Assembly: GCA_002794105.1 (NCBI GenBank)
Contig: PHFL01000007.1
Span: 21,412 to 85,411, forward strand
DNA: 64,000 nt
Reading direction: 5' to 3'
Source of the DNA: Candidatus Thermochlorobacter aerophilus
GTDB taxonomy: Bacteria > Bacteroidota > Chlorobiia > Chlorobiales > Thermochlorobacteraceae
The notes under the pieces were generated by a model. The model worked only from the letters and a program-made list of their open reading frames with translations, was not told the DNA's origin and made no database searches. Each line of letters starts with the position of its first letter. Position 1 is the first letter of the stretch. Made by a program: the position numbers and the translations under genes. Below, in pieces: positions 34,936 through 44,369 of this stretch.

Positions 34936-36204
34936 TTACACCCTTTCCGTAACAGGGATAGGTGTAGCAGGCTCGTCGGTTGAGGCAGGTGCATCGGCAG
35001 GCTTTATCCATTCAACCAGAAAGATGCAAAGCAAAGTCATCAGACTTGCAAAGACGCCAACAACCCAGTAGTTGGTCAGGGCTTGACCATGACCTTTGCC
35101 AATCACTAATCCAGCAAGAAATGAAGCCAAACCTGAAGAAAGCTTTTGCACCGAAGCAATCAAGCTCATGAAACTGCCACGATGACGCGATACCACGCTC
35201 GAAGTAACCAGCGCAACAGCAGGTACAAACCGACCAGAAATCAAAACCATGAAAAGAGTGGTAACTGCTAGCGCAAGAAAGGTAGGGACCCTTGGCAAAG
35301 TTGTTAGAAGCAAAATTGGTACAACCGAACAGAATGCGACCACCTGAAAGGTAAGTTTTTTGCCATATCGGTCTGATAGCACGCCAATGTAGCGCGAGGT
35401 GAAGAATGTGGCAAACCCGCCAAAGAGGTAAATGTATGGCAAATCTGACTCCGAGAGTCCCACATTGCCTACCATGTAAGGACTGATAAAAGGAATTACA
35501 GAAAAGCCTGCCAGCATCAGAGTGCTCATGAAAGCAAAAGCTCGCAGGGTATTAGGTAAGGAAAGTACAAGGCGAATCTCATCTATTGGTGAGGCAAGTA
35601 CTGCACATTGCAAGTGTCGTGTGAGCGGTGGCAAAAGGCAAAAGGCACCAAGCCAAGTTACGGCACTTAGTGCTGCAAGCATGAAAAATGGGGCTTGCCA
35701 CGAAAGCAAATGAGCAAGGTAGAGCCCAAAAGGTACGCCAGCAATAGATGCAATGGAAAAAGACGACATAATCACGCCGGTGGCAGCTCCACGCCGTGCT
35801 TCAGGAAAAGCATCTCCGACAATAGCCATGACCACTGCGCCTATAATCCCGCCAAATGCACCGGCAAGTGAACGAGCCAGTGTCAGGAGTTCGTATGTCG
35901 GTGCCAGCGCACAACAAAAGGTTCCAAGCGTAAAGCCTGCATAAAGCACGAGTAGGGCAACTCTGCGGTCAAAGCGATCGATAAAAAATGCCCCAAGAAA
36001 TCCAAAGATAGCGGCACTGAAAGTGTAGGAAGAGACCATCATGCCAAAGGCTTGAGGCGAAATGGAAAAATAGCGCATAAACTGTGGTCCAAGCGGCATC
36101 ATGACCACAAAGTCTAACACATTAGTTAGTTGCACCATTGCCAAAATCAGCAGCAATAGCCGCTCACGGGAAAAAAGAACAGAGGTGCGAAAGACATCAA
36201 CCAT
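34936..36204 (-). CDS. MFS transporter
   Basis: 422 residues, 12 predicted membrane segments. MFS motif A-like segment FFIDRFDRRVALLVLYAGF between TM2 and TM3, with motif C-like GVPFGLYLAHLL later. It belongs to the drug:H+ antiporter-like group (12 TM), probably exporting small hydrophobic molecules; substrate unknown. Gene is divergent from truA with 172 bases between, in which I see no clear regulatory motif. Confidence 0.88.
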   Translation of the reverse strand: MVDVFRTSVLFSRERLLLLILAMVQLTNVLDFVVMMPLGPQFMRYFSISPQAFGMMVSSYTFSAAIFGFLGAFFIDRFDRRVALLVLYAGFTLGTFCCALAPTYELLTLARSLAGAFGGIIGAVVMAIVGDAFPEARRGAATGVIMSSFSIASIAGVPFGLYLAHLLSWQAPFFMLAALSAVTWLGAFCLLPPLTRHLQCAVLASPIDEIRLVLSLPNTLRAFAFMSTLMLAGFSVIPFISPYMVGNVGLSESDLPYIYLFGGFATFFTSRYIGVLSDRYGKKLTFQVVAFCSVVPILLLTTLPRVPTFLALAVTTLFMVLISGRFVPAVALVTSSVVSRHRGSFMSLIASVQKLSSGLASFLAGLVIGKGHGQALTNYWVVGVFASLMTLLCIFLVEWIKPADAPASTDEPATPIPVTERV

Positions 36205-36376
36205 AGCTTATGACTTTTCTGATGCAAAAAGATATGTCGGAGGGTTGCTAACTTTAAACCAAAACTTAGTGTCAGAACATTTCTTCAAGCGTTAAAACAC
36301 TGAATTTTGCAAAGGCTGAGAGGACAAAACCTAAAGGACGACTTGAAAGCGGCTTACTTTAAGCAACCAACCTAAC

Positions 36377-37186
36377 ATGCAGCCAGCAGACAAGACGCGG
36401 AATCTCAAACTGCTACTTCAGTACGACGGAACCCCGTTTGCCGGGTGGCAGCGTCAACCGCAAAATCGGCATCAAATTACCGTGCAAGGTGAACTCGAAA
36501 AAGTCTTGTGTCAAGTGCTGCAAGAGTCAATCGAGGTTATTGGTGCAGGCAGAACCGACACAGGCGTACATGCAAAAATGCAGGTTGCAAACTTTTGGAC
36601 AAACAGCAAAATAAGTCGGGAAAAACTGCAATACGTGCTCAATCGCTTATTGCCAAAGGAAATTTCCATAGAACGCGTTGAGGAAGCCAGCAAAGAATTT
36701 CATGCTCGCTTTTCGGCGACAGCCCGTACCTACCGCTACTTTCTGACCACGAAAAAAACAGCTTTGGAGCATCGCTATAAAGCGTTCTATCCCTATCCCA
36801 ATCTATCGCAGGAAGCCATGCAACGCTGTGCCGACCTCATTGTCGGGCAGCATGATTTTACGTCGTTTTGCAAAGCTGGCACACCTCTAAAAAACAAAAT
36901 CTGTACGGTGCAAAAAGCGCAGTGGAAAAAAATTGGCACGACATTTAAGTTTGAAATTACTGCTAATCGATTTCTACACAGCATGGTGCGACTGCTTGTA
37001 GGAACAATGCTCGAAGTCGGTAGAGGCACACTTACAGTTAGTGATTTTAAGCGTATCTTTGCGGCTAAAGATGTGCGACTGGCAGGTGCATCTGCTAAGC
37101 CAAATGGGCTTTTCCTATGGAAAGTCCACTATGACACGCTCCATCAGGAGCATATCCAGCAGAGTGAATTTGAAGATAGCGAATAA
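36377..37186 (+). CDS. truA: tRNA pseudouridine synthase A
   Basis: 269 residues. It converts uridines at positions 38-40 of tRNA anticodon arms to pseudouridine. The catalytic Asp61 is in GAGRTDTGVHA; the start LLLQYDGTPFAGWQRQP and TARTYRYFLTTKK are also family segments. ATG start with the alternative none close. Followed after 52 bases by the DUF192 lipoprotein gene on the same strand. Confidence 0.95.
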   Translation: MQPADKTRNLKLLLQYDGTPFAGWQRQPQNRHQITVQGELEKVLCQVLQESIEVIGAGRTDTGVHAKMQVANFWTNSKISREKLQYVLNRLLPKEISIERVEEASKEFHARFSATARTYRYFLTTKKTALEHRYKAFYPYPNLSQEAMQRCADLIVGQHDFTSFCKAGTPLKNKICTVQKAQWKKIGTTFKFEITANRFLHSMVRLLVGTMLEVGRGTLTVSDFKRIFAAKDVRLAGASAKPNGLFLWKVHYDTLHQEHIQQSEFEDSE

Positions 37187-37238
37187 ATTATACTCACACA
37201 GCGTAAACACTAAAAGGTAATGCAATAAACTTCCGAAG

Positions 37239-37706
37239 ATGGTAAGGCAAATACTCGCATTCGCAGTAATGGCAGGATTACTGGTAGGCTGTGAGAAATT
37301 TTTCAAAAATCCAGAAACAGAGATTAGTAAGTCGCAGAATGTGCGTGCAGGTAAGCGCAAAGTAAGAATTGATACAGCCATCGTGTGGGTAGATATTGCA
37401 GATCGTGAAGACCTGCGCCAGAGAGGATTGATGTTTCGTACTGAACTACCAGAAGATGAGGGCATGCTGTTTATCTTCGAGCGCCCAGCCATCCAGTCGT
37501 TTTGGATGCGTAACACCTACATCCCTTTGGATATTGCATTTATTGATGCCAAGGGGAGAATTACTGATATCTACCAGATGAAACCACTAGATGAAGAACT
37601 ACGCTACGAGTCATCTGTTCCAGTCGTTTTTGCGATAGAGCTCAATCAAGGCTGGTTTGCTAAGCGGGGCATTAAGGTCGGAGCACAAGTCTACTACGAA
37701 GATTGA
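37239..37706 (+). CDS. DUF192 family lipoprotein
   Basis: 155 residues. Lipobox LLVGC in the first 23 residues. The DUF192 domain has DLRQRGLMFRTELPEDEGMLF, FWMRNTYIPLDIAFID, and FAIELNQGWFAKRGIKVG, matching this beta-barrel family with no known biochemical function. The exported, lipidated location is predicted. Position between truA and the diguanylate cyclase gives no functional hint. Confidence 0.87.
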   Translation: MVRQILAFAVMAGLLVGCEKFFKNPETEISKSQNVRAGKRKVRIDTAIVWVDIADREDLRQRGLMFRTELPEDEGMLFIFERPAIQSFWMRNTYIPLDIAFIDAKGRITDIYQMKPLDEELRYESSVPVVFAIELNQGWFAKRGIKVGAQVYYED

Positions 37707-37754
37707 GCACAGCTAAGGGAACACTAAGACTTGTACTCCGCACATACAAGGAAA

Positions 37755-38588
37755 ATGAGTAAAGAATCGTTTATGCCTATGCCATTAGGTGATGTGATGA
37801 CAAAAGAGCGGCTTAAAAGACTAATTGAGGATTGTGATGCCCTAAGAAGAAAAGCCCTAATGTCGCCAGAAGCGATTGCGTTGCTAGAACGGCATCGAGC
37901 AGACTTGAAAGCGCTGTTAGAATACCATGATGTGCTTGCAAACCAAGAAACAGAGAAAGATAAAGAAATTCAAACCCTCATTTTAGCCCTCGAAGAAACC
38001 CGCACGGAACTCCAATTAGCCAATGAAGTCCTGCAGCATATGGACAAAGAAAAAACTCGGCTGATGGCTGAGTTAGAAAAACAAAAACAAGCCTTCGAGC
38101 AACAAAGCCGTGAAGACGGGCTAACCAAGCTCTACAACCGCCGCCATATCGACACACTACTGGCACAAGAATTCGAGCGCAGCAAGCGCTTTAATCATCC
38201 CTTTAGCATTGCCATCATTGACATTGACCACTTCAAAAAAATTAACGACACATTCTCGCATCAAGTCGGCGATGAGGTTCTTAGAACGGTGGCACAAATT
38301 TTCAAAAACAATCTGCGCTCTATGGATTTGGTGGGGCGATACGGCGGTGAAGAATTTGTAATTGGGTTGCTGGAAACCTCACTGATGAGAGCCATACCTA
38401 TCGCAGAAAAACTGCGCCGTGCCGTCGAGGAATTTAACTGGAGTGTAGTCCAGCCAAATTTGCAGGTTACAATAAGCATTGGCTTGGCGGAAAACGCCAA
38501 AATGCCAAGTCATGAAAAGGTAATTGCTGAAGCCGATAGAAAACTCTACGAAGCCAAACGAGCTGGCAGAAATCTGGTACGCTACTAA
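37755..38588 (+). CDS. Diguanylate cyclase with GGDEF domain
   Basis: 277 residues from ATG at 37755, preceded by AAGGAAA. N-terminal coiled coil (about 15-118), then a GGDEF domain with DGLTKLYNRRH (121-131), metal-binding IIDIDHFK, and an intact GGEEF at 197-201 giving cyclic di-GMP. Five residues before it RSMD (188-191) is a canonical product-binding I-site, so feedback inhibition is expected. No sensor domain or EAL is seen, and the coiled coil probably promotes dimerisation. A 16-base loop hairpin (8-bp stem) follows at 38599-38630. Confidence 0.93.
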   Translation: MSKESFMPMPLGDVMTKERLKRLIEDCDALRRKALMSPEAIALLERHRADLKALLEYHDVLANQETEKDKEIQTLILALEETRTELQLANEVLQHMDKEKTRLMAELEKQKQAFEQQSREDGLTKLYNRRHIDTLLAQEFERSKRFNHPFSIAIIDIDHFKKINDTFSHQVGDEVLRTVAQIFKNNLRSMDLVGRYGGEEFVIGLLETSLMRAIPIAEKLRRAVEEFNWSVVQPNLQVTISIGLAENAKMPSHEKVIAEADRKLYEAKRAGRNLVRY

Positions 38589-38598
38589 ATTTTCCCAT

Positions 38599-38630
38599 AC
38601 TCAACGATTTGGCTGAAACAGGCGTTGAGT
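38599..38630 (+). other. Inverted repeat after the diguanylate cyclase gene
   Basis: ACTCAACG/CGTTGAGT, an 8-bp perfect stem with a 16-base loop, starts 11 bases after the GGDEF stop. There is no U-run, so it is not a standard terminator; it may stop transcription by another route or shape the leader of the next gene. Confidence 0.35.
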
Positions 38631-38688
38631 CGTGTGTAGCAGAGACGAGGGCAAATACCCTGAAAAGCAAAAAACACTGAAAATAGCA

Positions 38689-39117
38689 ATGACACAGCCT
38701 TCTGAAAGTTCGCTCAAAAAAGTCTGGAAGTATGTAGAGCATTACTTTGAAAAGTCAGGCACATTCCCGCATCCAGACCGCAGCATTACGGAAGCTGTTG
38801 TTAATGGGTTGGCGCGGCACATCGATGAACTCGGCAAACCGCTCTGTCCATGCAACTTCTATCCAGATAAGAAAGCTGAAGCACAAAGACGCGAGTGGAT
38901 TTGCGCCTGCGACGAAATGAAGATGTATAAATACTGTCACTGTCTGCTGTTCGTTACGCCAGAAGGATTGCCCATTACCGAATACCTGCCCGAAAACCAT
39001 GAAGGGCGCCAAATCTACGGTCTGGTAAAAGACCCCACGCCGCACAAAGGACGGGAAGCGGCAAGAACGGCACGCGCAAACCTATCTTCAGCTGGAGAAG
39101 CAGAGAAAAAGGTGTAG
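38689..39117 (+). CDS. Ferredoxin:thioredoxin reductase catalytic subunit
   Basis: 142 residues from ATG at 38689. The [4Fe-4S] and active-site disulfide cysteines have the exact family spacing: CPC (53-55), 16 residues, CAC (72-74), 8 residues, CHC (83-85). The enzyme passes electrons from reduced ferredoxin to thioredoxin. The separate variable subunit of plant/cyanobacterial FTR is not found nearby. The C-terminal 30 residues are a charged tail. Neighbours do not include a thioredoxin. Confidence 0.92.
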   Translation: MTQPSESSLKKVWKYVEHYFEKSGTFPHPDRSITEAVVNGLARHIDELGKPLCPCNFYPDKKAEAQRREWICACDEMKMYKYCHCLLFVTPEGLPITEYLPENHEGRQIYGLVKDPTPHKGREAARTARANLSSAGEAEKKV

Positions 39118-39175
39118 TTGTAAAGAAGCGTGAGAAAATGCAGTAAAGGTATAACAAACGGAAGGAGCAAATCAA

Positions 39176-39397
39176 ATGCCAGAACAAAAAGATGCAAACC
39201 GCACTGAAGTGCGCTCAATGCCCGACACGGTTCGCACGGCAGGGTCAGAGACGATTCGGGAAACCGACATGGGCACCGTGCTAAATAAGCCCAAAACATC
39301 TGACGAAGTCAAAAAGACCGTCATCAAGAAGGAAAAGAAAATGCCTGACACCGTCCGCACCGCTGGCTATGACGACATCATAGCAACTGATAAATAG
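39176..39397 (+). CDS. Small charged protein with a duplicated MPDTVRTAG motif
   Basis: 73 residues, no Cys, about one third charged. Strong ribosome site GAAGGAG 8 bases before the ATG. The motif MPDTVRTAG occurs at 15-23 and 56-64, each followed by an acidic stretch (SETIRETD and YDDIIATD), joined by a Lys-rich linker. At DNA level the two nine-codon copies (39218-39244 and 39341-39367) differ at six third positions, all synonymous, so the peptide rather than the DNA is conserved. I do not recognise the family. It lies between the FTR catalytic subunit and the PorV-like gene and may be a linear-motif adaptor. Confidence 0.65.
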   Translation: MPEQKDANRTEVRSMPDTVRTAGSETIRETDMGTVLNKPKTSDEVKKTVIKKEKKMPDTVRTAGYDDIIATDK

Positions 39398-39514
39398 AGC
39401 GGCATCCACCAAGTGAGACAAGTAACGGGCTTTGAAGTCTGTCTGAAAACATCTATATCGAAACCTCTTTTGCTGATGCGGCAGAAGGGGTTTCAATTTT
39501 TCCTGCAACAGTCC

Positions 39515-40621
39515 ATGCTAAAACTCAAAGCCATTGCGCTGGCAGGTTGCACAGTTGTGCTATTGCTACTATGCGTTGCTAAAGACAGTCGGGCACAAGT
39601 GGTCTTAGGCAAATACGCTGGTGAATTCTTAGCATTTGGTGTCGGTGCACGTCCGCTGGGCATGGGCGGTGTAGCCAGTGCACTGGTGCAAGATGTAACC
39701 GCTGGATACTGGAACCCGGCAGGACTCTCTAAAATCAACTACCCGCAAGTGGCATTGATGCACGCCCAAAGTTTCGGTAATGTGGTCAACTACAACTATG
39801 GCGCAGTGGCTATCCCCTTTGAAGAAAACAAAAGTTTAGGAATTAGCGTCATGCGGCTGGGCGTCTCTGACATTCCCGACACACGCGGCGCATGGGATGA
39901 AGCCCGCAACCGCCCAATCGACAATGCCGAAAATTTCATCACGCGCTTTAATGCCGCAGACTGGGCAGTTTTGGTCTCGTATGCCGTCGCCACGCCTTAC
40001 AAATTCTCATATGGTCTGAATGCCAAGTTCATTCTGCGCCACATTGGCAATTTTGCAAACGCATGGGGCATTGGCGTCGATGCCGGCGTCATTTACGATG
40101 TGGGCGGCGGCTTTACACTGGGCATATCGGTGCAAGATATCACCACAACATTTATCTCTTGGACGACGGGACGCAACGAACTTATCACGCCAACTGCAAA
40201 ACTGGGCGGCGGCTACCTGCTCGATGCCCTCTACGGACGCTTTACAATTGGCATTGATACTGACATTCGCTTTGAAGGGCGAAAAAGCACCGCTCATCTG
40301 GCGTTTGGTGCCGTCAGCCTGAACTTTCGTGGCGGGCTCGAGTATAGCTACAAAAACATCGTAGCTGTGCGAGCAGGCATCGATGATATTGGCAGGCTCA
40401 CCTTAGGCGCAGGATTGCGAATCGCTAAACTCAACATCGACTACAGCTTTGCACGCTTTGATAGCATTGAACAGTTGGGAAACTCGCATCGCATTTCCTT
40501 GCAGTTGGAACTCGAGCAAGAAAGTTTTCGGCGCAAAGGCTATGTGCCACCGCCTGAAGAAACCCCACCCGACAAACCAAAATCCGATGAACCAAAACCT
40601 GAACCTGAAAACCATCAGTAA
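39515..40621 (+). CDS. PorV/PorQ-like outer-membrane protein
   Basis: 368 residues from ATG at 39515. Signal peptide ending near SRAQ, then the family start FLAFGVGARPLGMGGVASA and ...VTAGYWNPAGLSKI, hallmarks of the PorV/PorQ (UPF0164) group, with a beta-barrel of alternating strands and a Pro/Glu/Lys-rich C-terminal tail (PPPEETPPDKPKSDEPKPEP). In Bacteroidota such proteins serve the type IX secretion system; in Chlorobiota the role is uncertain and no other por genes are seen here. Followed by ribE 6 bases later. Confidence 0.85.
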   Translation: MLKLKAIALAGCTVVLLLLCVAKDSRAQVVLGKYAGEFLAFGVGARPLGMGGVASALVQDVTAGYWNPAGLSKINYPQVALMHAQSFGNVVNYNYGAVAIPFEENKSLGISVMRLGVSDIPDTRGAWDEARNRPIDNAENFITRFNAADWAVLVSYAVATPYKFSYGLNAKFILRHIGNFANAWGIGVDAGVIYDVGGGFTLGISVQDITTTFISWTTGRNELITPTAKLGGGYLLDALYGRFTIGIDTDIRFEGRKSTAHLAFGAVSLNFRGGLEYSYKNIVAVRAGIDDIGRLTLGAGLRIAKLNIDYSFARFDSIEQLGNSHRISLQLELEQESFRRKGYVPPPEETPPDKPKSDEPKPEPENHQ

Positions 40622-40627
40622 GAGCGC

Positions 40628-41281
40628 ATGTTTACAGGCATTATCAAAGATGTGGGCACAGTAAAGAATGTAGCACGCCGTGGCAACGGTCTGCGACTGA
40701 CCATTGAATTTCAAAGCGAACAGTTTGATGACCTCTCGGTCGATGAAAGCATCTCACTAAGTGGAGCGTGTCAGACAGTCGTGGCAGTGCATGGCAAAAC
40801 CTTTGAAGTCGATACGGTTGAAGAGACCTTGAAGAAAACCACCTTAGGCAGTTGGCGCGTGGGCACAAAAGTCAATCTGGAGCGCGCTGTGCGTGCCAGC
40901 GACCGCATGGGCGGACACTACGTGCAAGGGCATGTAGATTGCGTAGGCGAAATTACTGAGTTCCGTCAGCTCTCGGCAAGTTGGCTGTGCAAAATCAGGT
41001 TTGATGAGCAGTTCGAGCCTTACATCGTGCCCGTGGGCTCAATTGCCGTCGATGGCATTAGCCTCACCGTAGCGGACTTGCAGCGCAATGTATTCACAGT
41101 TGCCATCATTCCTTACACCTACGAGCACACAACGCTAAAAGAGCGCAGCGTTGGCGATAAAGTCAATCTTGAGTTTGACATTTTGGGCAAATATGTGGCA
41201 AAGCAAGTTCAAGCCTTCATGCAGGGCGGACGTTTTTCAGCGCCATTGACCGAAGCACGCCTGAAAGAATTGGGCTACTGA
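40628..41281 (+). CDS. ribE: Riboflavin synthase alpha chain
   Basis: 217 residues, two homologous lumazine-binding domains (about 1-95 and 96-190), ending GRFSAPLTEARLKELGY. It dismutates two 6,7-dimethyl-8-ribityllumazine molecules into riboflavin. Domain starts MFTGIIKDVGTV and GGHYVQGHVDCVGEI are diagnostic. ATG start 6 bases after the PorV-like stop, so it may be co-transcribed. ribD is 4.6 kb downstream on the same strand; ribBA and ribH are not in the window. Confidence 0.95.
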   Translation: MFTGIIKDVGTVKNVARRGNGLRLTIEFQSEQFDDLSVDESISLSGACQTVVAVHGKTFEVDTVEETLKKTTLGSWRVGTKVNLERAVRASDRMGGHYVQGHVDCVGEITEFRQLSASWLCKIRFDEQFEPYIVPVGSIAVDGISLTVADLQRNVFTVAIIPYTYEHTTLKERSVGDKVNLEFDILGKYVAKQVQAFMQGGRFSAPLTEARLKELGY

Positions 41282-41298
41282 GCAAACTCCACTTGCTT

Positions 41299-41904
41299 AT
41301 GTCAGAATTTCTGTGGAATGTGCAAGCTCGTTTTTACGAAACACTGCGCGCCAATCCGATTTCCAAAAAAATTTTGCAAGAAGAAAATCATGCCTTGATG
41401 CAGCTCTTGCACAGAATCCCCAAAAAGCAGATAGCAAAACTTCTGGATGTTGGCGCTGGTGAAGGTAATGCACTTGGCGTGTGGAACCGCTCTGGCTTGA
41501 AGTGCAGTGAAATCTATGCCGTGGATTGTTCGGAAAAAATGTTGCAGCGCTTGCAAAAGAAAATTCCAGTAGCAAAAGTGGTGCGGGCGCATGCCACGCA
41601 GTTGCCTTTTGCCGATGAAACTTTTGAGGTGATTCTGTGCATCGGTGTGTCGGAGTATGTGCAAAATATCGCCTTGCTACTCAAAGAATTGGCGCGAGTG
41701 TTGGTGCAAAAAGGTTTTCTGCTTATCACGGCTTCCATACGCTCATGGCTGAATGTGCCACGCTACCTTTACTTGCATCCACTTTTCTTCAGAAAAGAAA
41801 GTGAGTTGCTGGCTCTATTTGAGGAAAGAAAACTGGCAATACTGGCAAAGAGTAAAACACGATTGCAAATGCAGTTTCTACTGCAAAAAGAAGCGGCGGG
41901 CTAA
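41299..41904 (+). CDS. Class I SAM-dependent methyltransferase
   Basis: 201 residues from ATG at 41299. SAM-binding motif I LLDVGAGEGNALG, motif II IYAVDCSEKML, and ATQLPFADETFEVILCIGVSEYV typify the UbiE-like group. Substrate is unknown; such short enzymes often act on quinones, lipids or small molecules. Its end overlaps the convergent NFACT gene by 4 bases. It follows ribE by 18 bases. Confidence 0.87.
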   Translation: MSEFLWNVQARFYETLRANPISKKILQEENHALMQLLHRIPKKQIAKLLDVGAGEGNALGVWNRSGLKCSEIYAVDCSEKMLQRLQKKIPVAKVVRAHATQLPFADETFEVILCIGVSEYVQNIALLLKELARVLVQKGFLLITASIRSWLNVPRYLYLHPLFFRKESELLALFEERKLAILAKSKTRLQMQFLLQKEAAG

Positions 41905-43562
41905 TCTTCTTCCAAAAGCAAGCGAGGAGTAACCATGAGCACATTTTCGCGCTCGACAACCACACTGCCTGCAGGCGCGCCTTTGGGCTTACGCACGTAT
42001 TTTTTCTCGGTGCAGATAACGGGCACAAGTTCACTGGTGCGTGCCGAAGAGTAGTAGGCGGCAATTTCTGCAGCGCGCAAAATATCGTCCTTGCTCGGCT
42101 TCGAAGGCGACTTCAACACGCAATGTGACCCAGAAACCCCGCGTGCGTGTAGCCACAAATCATTTGGACGCGCATACTTGAACGTCAGTAAATCGTTGCT
42201 CTGTGCATTCTTGCCAACCCAAAGCTCAACCTGCGGACTGATTTTGAATCGACGGAAACGTTGCTCTTTTTCCGCTTCCGAGACAGAAAGCAGCCCAAAC
42301 TGTTTGAGCCACTGCAAATTTTTCTCTTTCCACGCTTTGAACAACTTAGGCGAAGTAACTTCAGAGAGTTCAGCAAGCAGGCGCTTTTGCTCGGCAAATT
42401 TCTGGGTGATGTCATGAAGCCGCTTTTCGGCAACTTTGCGCTGCTGGCGAGATTTCTTGGCACGCTCAAAATAACTTTCTGCATTTTCCTGTATGGATTT
42501 GGCGGCATCAAGCGGAATTTTGATGCGCTCGCCTTGCGAAAAAATGTTCTCAAGCTCAATCTCGCTAAGACCCTTGCCATGGTGGAGGTGAAGCAGAAGC
42601 AGTTTGCCAAAGGTCTCATACATTTCAGCGCGGTCGGTGGTTTGCAGCGCGCTCATGGTGCGGATTTGTGCATCGGTTTTTTCTATCAAGCGCTCAAGTG
42701 ATTTTTTCAGGGAGATAAGTTGCTTGGTAAAGTGCTCATGCTGATAAATTTGATGCGTGTAAAAACGTATCGCTTCGTTTACGGAGTTAAAAGATTCGGC
42801 GCGCAGATATGGCAGATGAGTTGGCGGGATGAGCGAAAGCCAAATGTCGTTATCTGAAAAATAGACTTTGGGTTCAGGCGAGATAAGCTCATAAAACATC
42901 TCTTGAAAGACTTGATGCAGCGTATTGGGTTCAAGCGTCGGTGAGCTGGAGCGCGTGCGAAAGAGCATTTCGCGAGCAAGGTAAGTGTCAAAGCCGATGA
43001 GTTTCTTTGGAATCCAGCGTTCTTGCTCTTTGGCTGAGCGCGCAATGAAGGATTGATAGTCAAGCGTATGTAAAAATGCATCAAGGTCGTTGGTAAGTTG
43101 TTCAAGTGTAGGGAGAATGGGAGTGTGAGAGTCTTCAACAAAAGGCTGATTGAGCAAAGAAGGCTGTTTCTTAAAACTTTCCTGAACGATGCCATGCTCA
43201 AGGAGGAAGAAATTGGTTTCTGCACTAAAAAATTGAAAAGCGAGTGTAAGGGCGTCTTCAAGTTCAAAGTAGATGATGCGCTCGCAGTCGGAGATTCTGA
43301 TTGATTTAATTTGTTTGTCATTTGCTTTGGTCATGAGGCTGACACTGTTGCGCTTCTGGCGCTGGAAAGTCTCTGAAAAGTAAAGTGAGAGCTTGGTTGT
43401 GCTGGCGGTCGCAAAAAGTGTATAGCGCTCTTTATCAGGGGCGATGATGCAGAGACGCAGTTCATTTTTTTCTTGCGAAAACGCCTCGAAGATGTAACCG
43501 CCTTCAAAGCGCGATTTCATCTCGAGCGTGAGAGCGTAGAGTGTAAAGTAACTTTTTATCAT
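41901..43562 (-). CDS. NFACT family protein (RqcH/FbpA-like)
   Basis: 553 residues. N-terminal NFACT-N domain, long central coiled coil (about 270-430) and C-terminal NFACT-R with PNDLWLHARGVSGSHCVLKS, the hallmark. RqcH and eukaryotic Rqc2 bind stalled 50S subunits and add alanine or CAT tails; many Gram-negatives keep only truncated forms, but here N and R are both present. The catalytic DR motif of NFACT-N cannot be confirmed by eye. Its role in ribosome quality control is inferred. It is divergent from the DUF547 gene by 19 bases. Confidence 0.88.
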   Translation of the reverse strand: MIKSYFTLYALTLEMKSRFEGGYIFEAFSQEKNELRLCIIAPDKERYTLFATASTTKLSLYFSETFQRQKRNSVSLMTKANDKQIKSIRISDCERIIYFELEDALTLAFQFFSAETNFFLLEHGIVQESFKKQPSLLNQPFVEDSHTPILPTLEQLTNDLDAFLHTLDYQSFIARSAKEQERWIPKKLIGFDTYLAREMLFRTRSSSPTLEPNTLHQVFQEMFYELISPEPKVYFSDNDIWLSLIPPTHLPYLRAESFNSVNEAIRFYTHQIYQHEHFTKQLISLKKSLERLIEKTDAQIRTMSALQTTDRAEMYETFGKLLLLHLHHGKGLSEIELENIFSQGERIKIPLDAAKSIQENAESYFERAKKSRQQRKVAEKRLHDITQKFAEQKRLLAELSEVTSPKLFKAWKEKNLQWLKQFGLLSVSEAEKEQRFRRFKISPQVELWVGKNAQSNDLLTFKYARPNDLWLHARGVSGSHCVLKSPSKPSKDDILRAAEIAAYYSSARTSELVPVICTEKKYVRKPKGAPAGSVVVERENVLMVTPRLLLEED

Positions 43563-43581
43563 CTCTAAATCTCGCTAAGTC

Positions 43582-44361
43582 GTGAGAAAAGCATATCTTG
43601 CAGTCAAAGTGTTAATCCTGATTGTCATGCATAGCGCAGAAAGTGCCGCGCAGCAAGGCACAACATTTGACCACAGCAAGTTTGATACGCTGCTGAAAAC
43701 ATACGTTCAAAACGGTAAAGTTAATTATGCAGCGCTCAAACAGGATAAGCGCTTAGATGAGTATCTGCAACAGCTTAGCGAAGCCGACCCCGAGGCTTTG
43801 CCTACACGCGAAGAAAAAATCGCTTTTTGGATAAACGCCTACAATGCCTATACACTCAAGCTGGTGGTAGATAACTACCCGATTAAAAGCATCACGGACC
43901 TAAGTGCGCTGGGCTATCTGTCGCTGCCGTTTGATAGTCCATGGAAACGCAAATTCTGCAAAGTCGGTGGAAAAACGTATTCGCTCGATGAAATTGAGCA
44001 CGACATTTTGCGTGGCAAGTTTGGCGAAGAGCAAATTCATTTTGCGGTCAATTGTGCGTCTGAATCGTGTCCTGTGCTGCGCTCGGAAGCCTACACAGGG
44101 GCGAAGCTTGGGGCGCAACTCAGAGAGCAAGCCGAAGCCTTTCTGCGCGATAGCACACGCAACCATATCAAGTTAGAAGGCAATACGCTGTATCTTTCCA
44201 AAATTTTTGAGTGGTATCGGAGCGACTTTGAAAGCAAAAAAGGCTCGCTGCTCAAGTATATTGCCCAGTTCTTTTCGGGCGAAGAGCGCGAGCGCTTAGA
44301 AAGTGGCAACATCACTATCAAATTCCTAGACTACAACTGGAACTTAAACGAGGCAAAGTAA
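43582..44361 (+). CDS. DUF547 family exported protein
   Basis: 259 residues from a GTG start. Signal peptide ([19 protein letters not shown]), then DUF547 with [33 protein letters not shown] and [12 protein letters not shown]. The family shows conserved Asn, His and Cys residues resembling transglutaminase or papain-like folds but has no assigned reaction. Periplasmic or surface location predicted. It is followed by comEB after 8 bases. Confidence 0.87.
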   Translation: MRKAYLAVKVLILIVMHSAESAAQQGTTFDHSKFDTLLKTYVQNGKVNYAALKQDKRLDEYLQQLSEADPEALPTREEKIAFWINAYNAYTLKLVVDNYPIKSITDLSALGYLSLPFDSPWKRKFCKVGGKTYSLDEIEHDILRGKFGEEQIHFAVNCASESCPVLRSEAYTGAKLGAQLREQAEAFLRDSTRNHIKLEGNTLYLSKIFEWYRSDFESKKGSLLKYIAQFFSGEERERLESGNITIKFLDYNWNLNEAK

Positions 44362-44369
44362 CTCAATCT

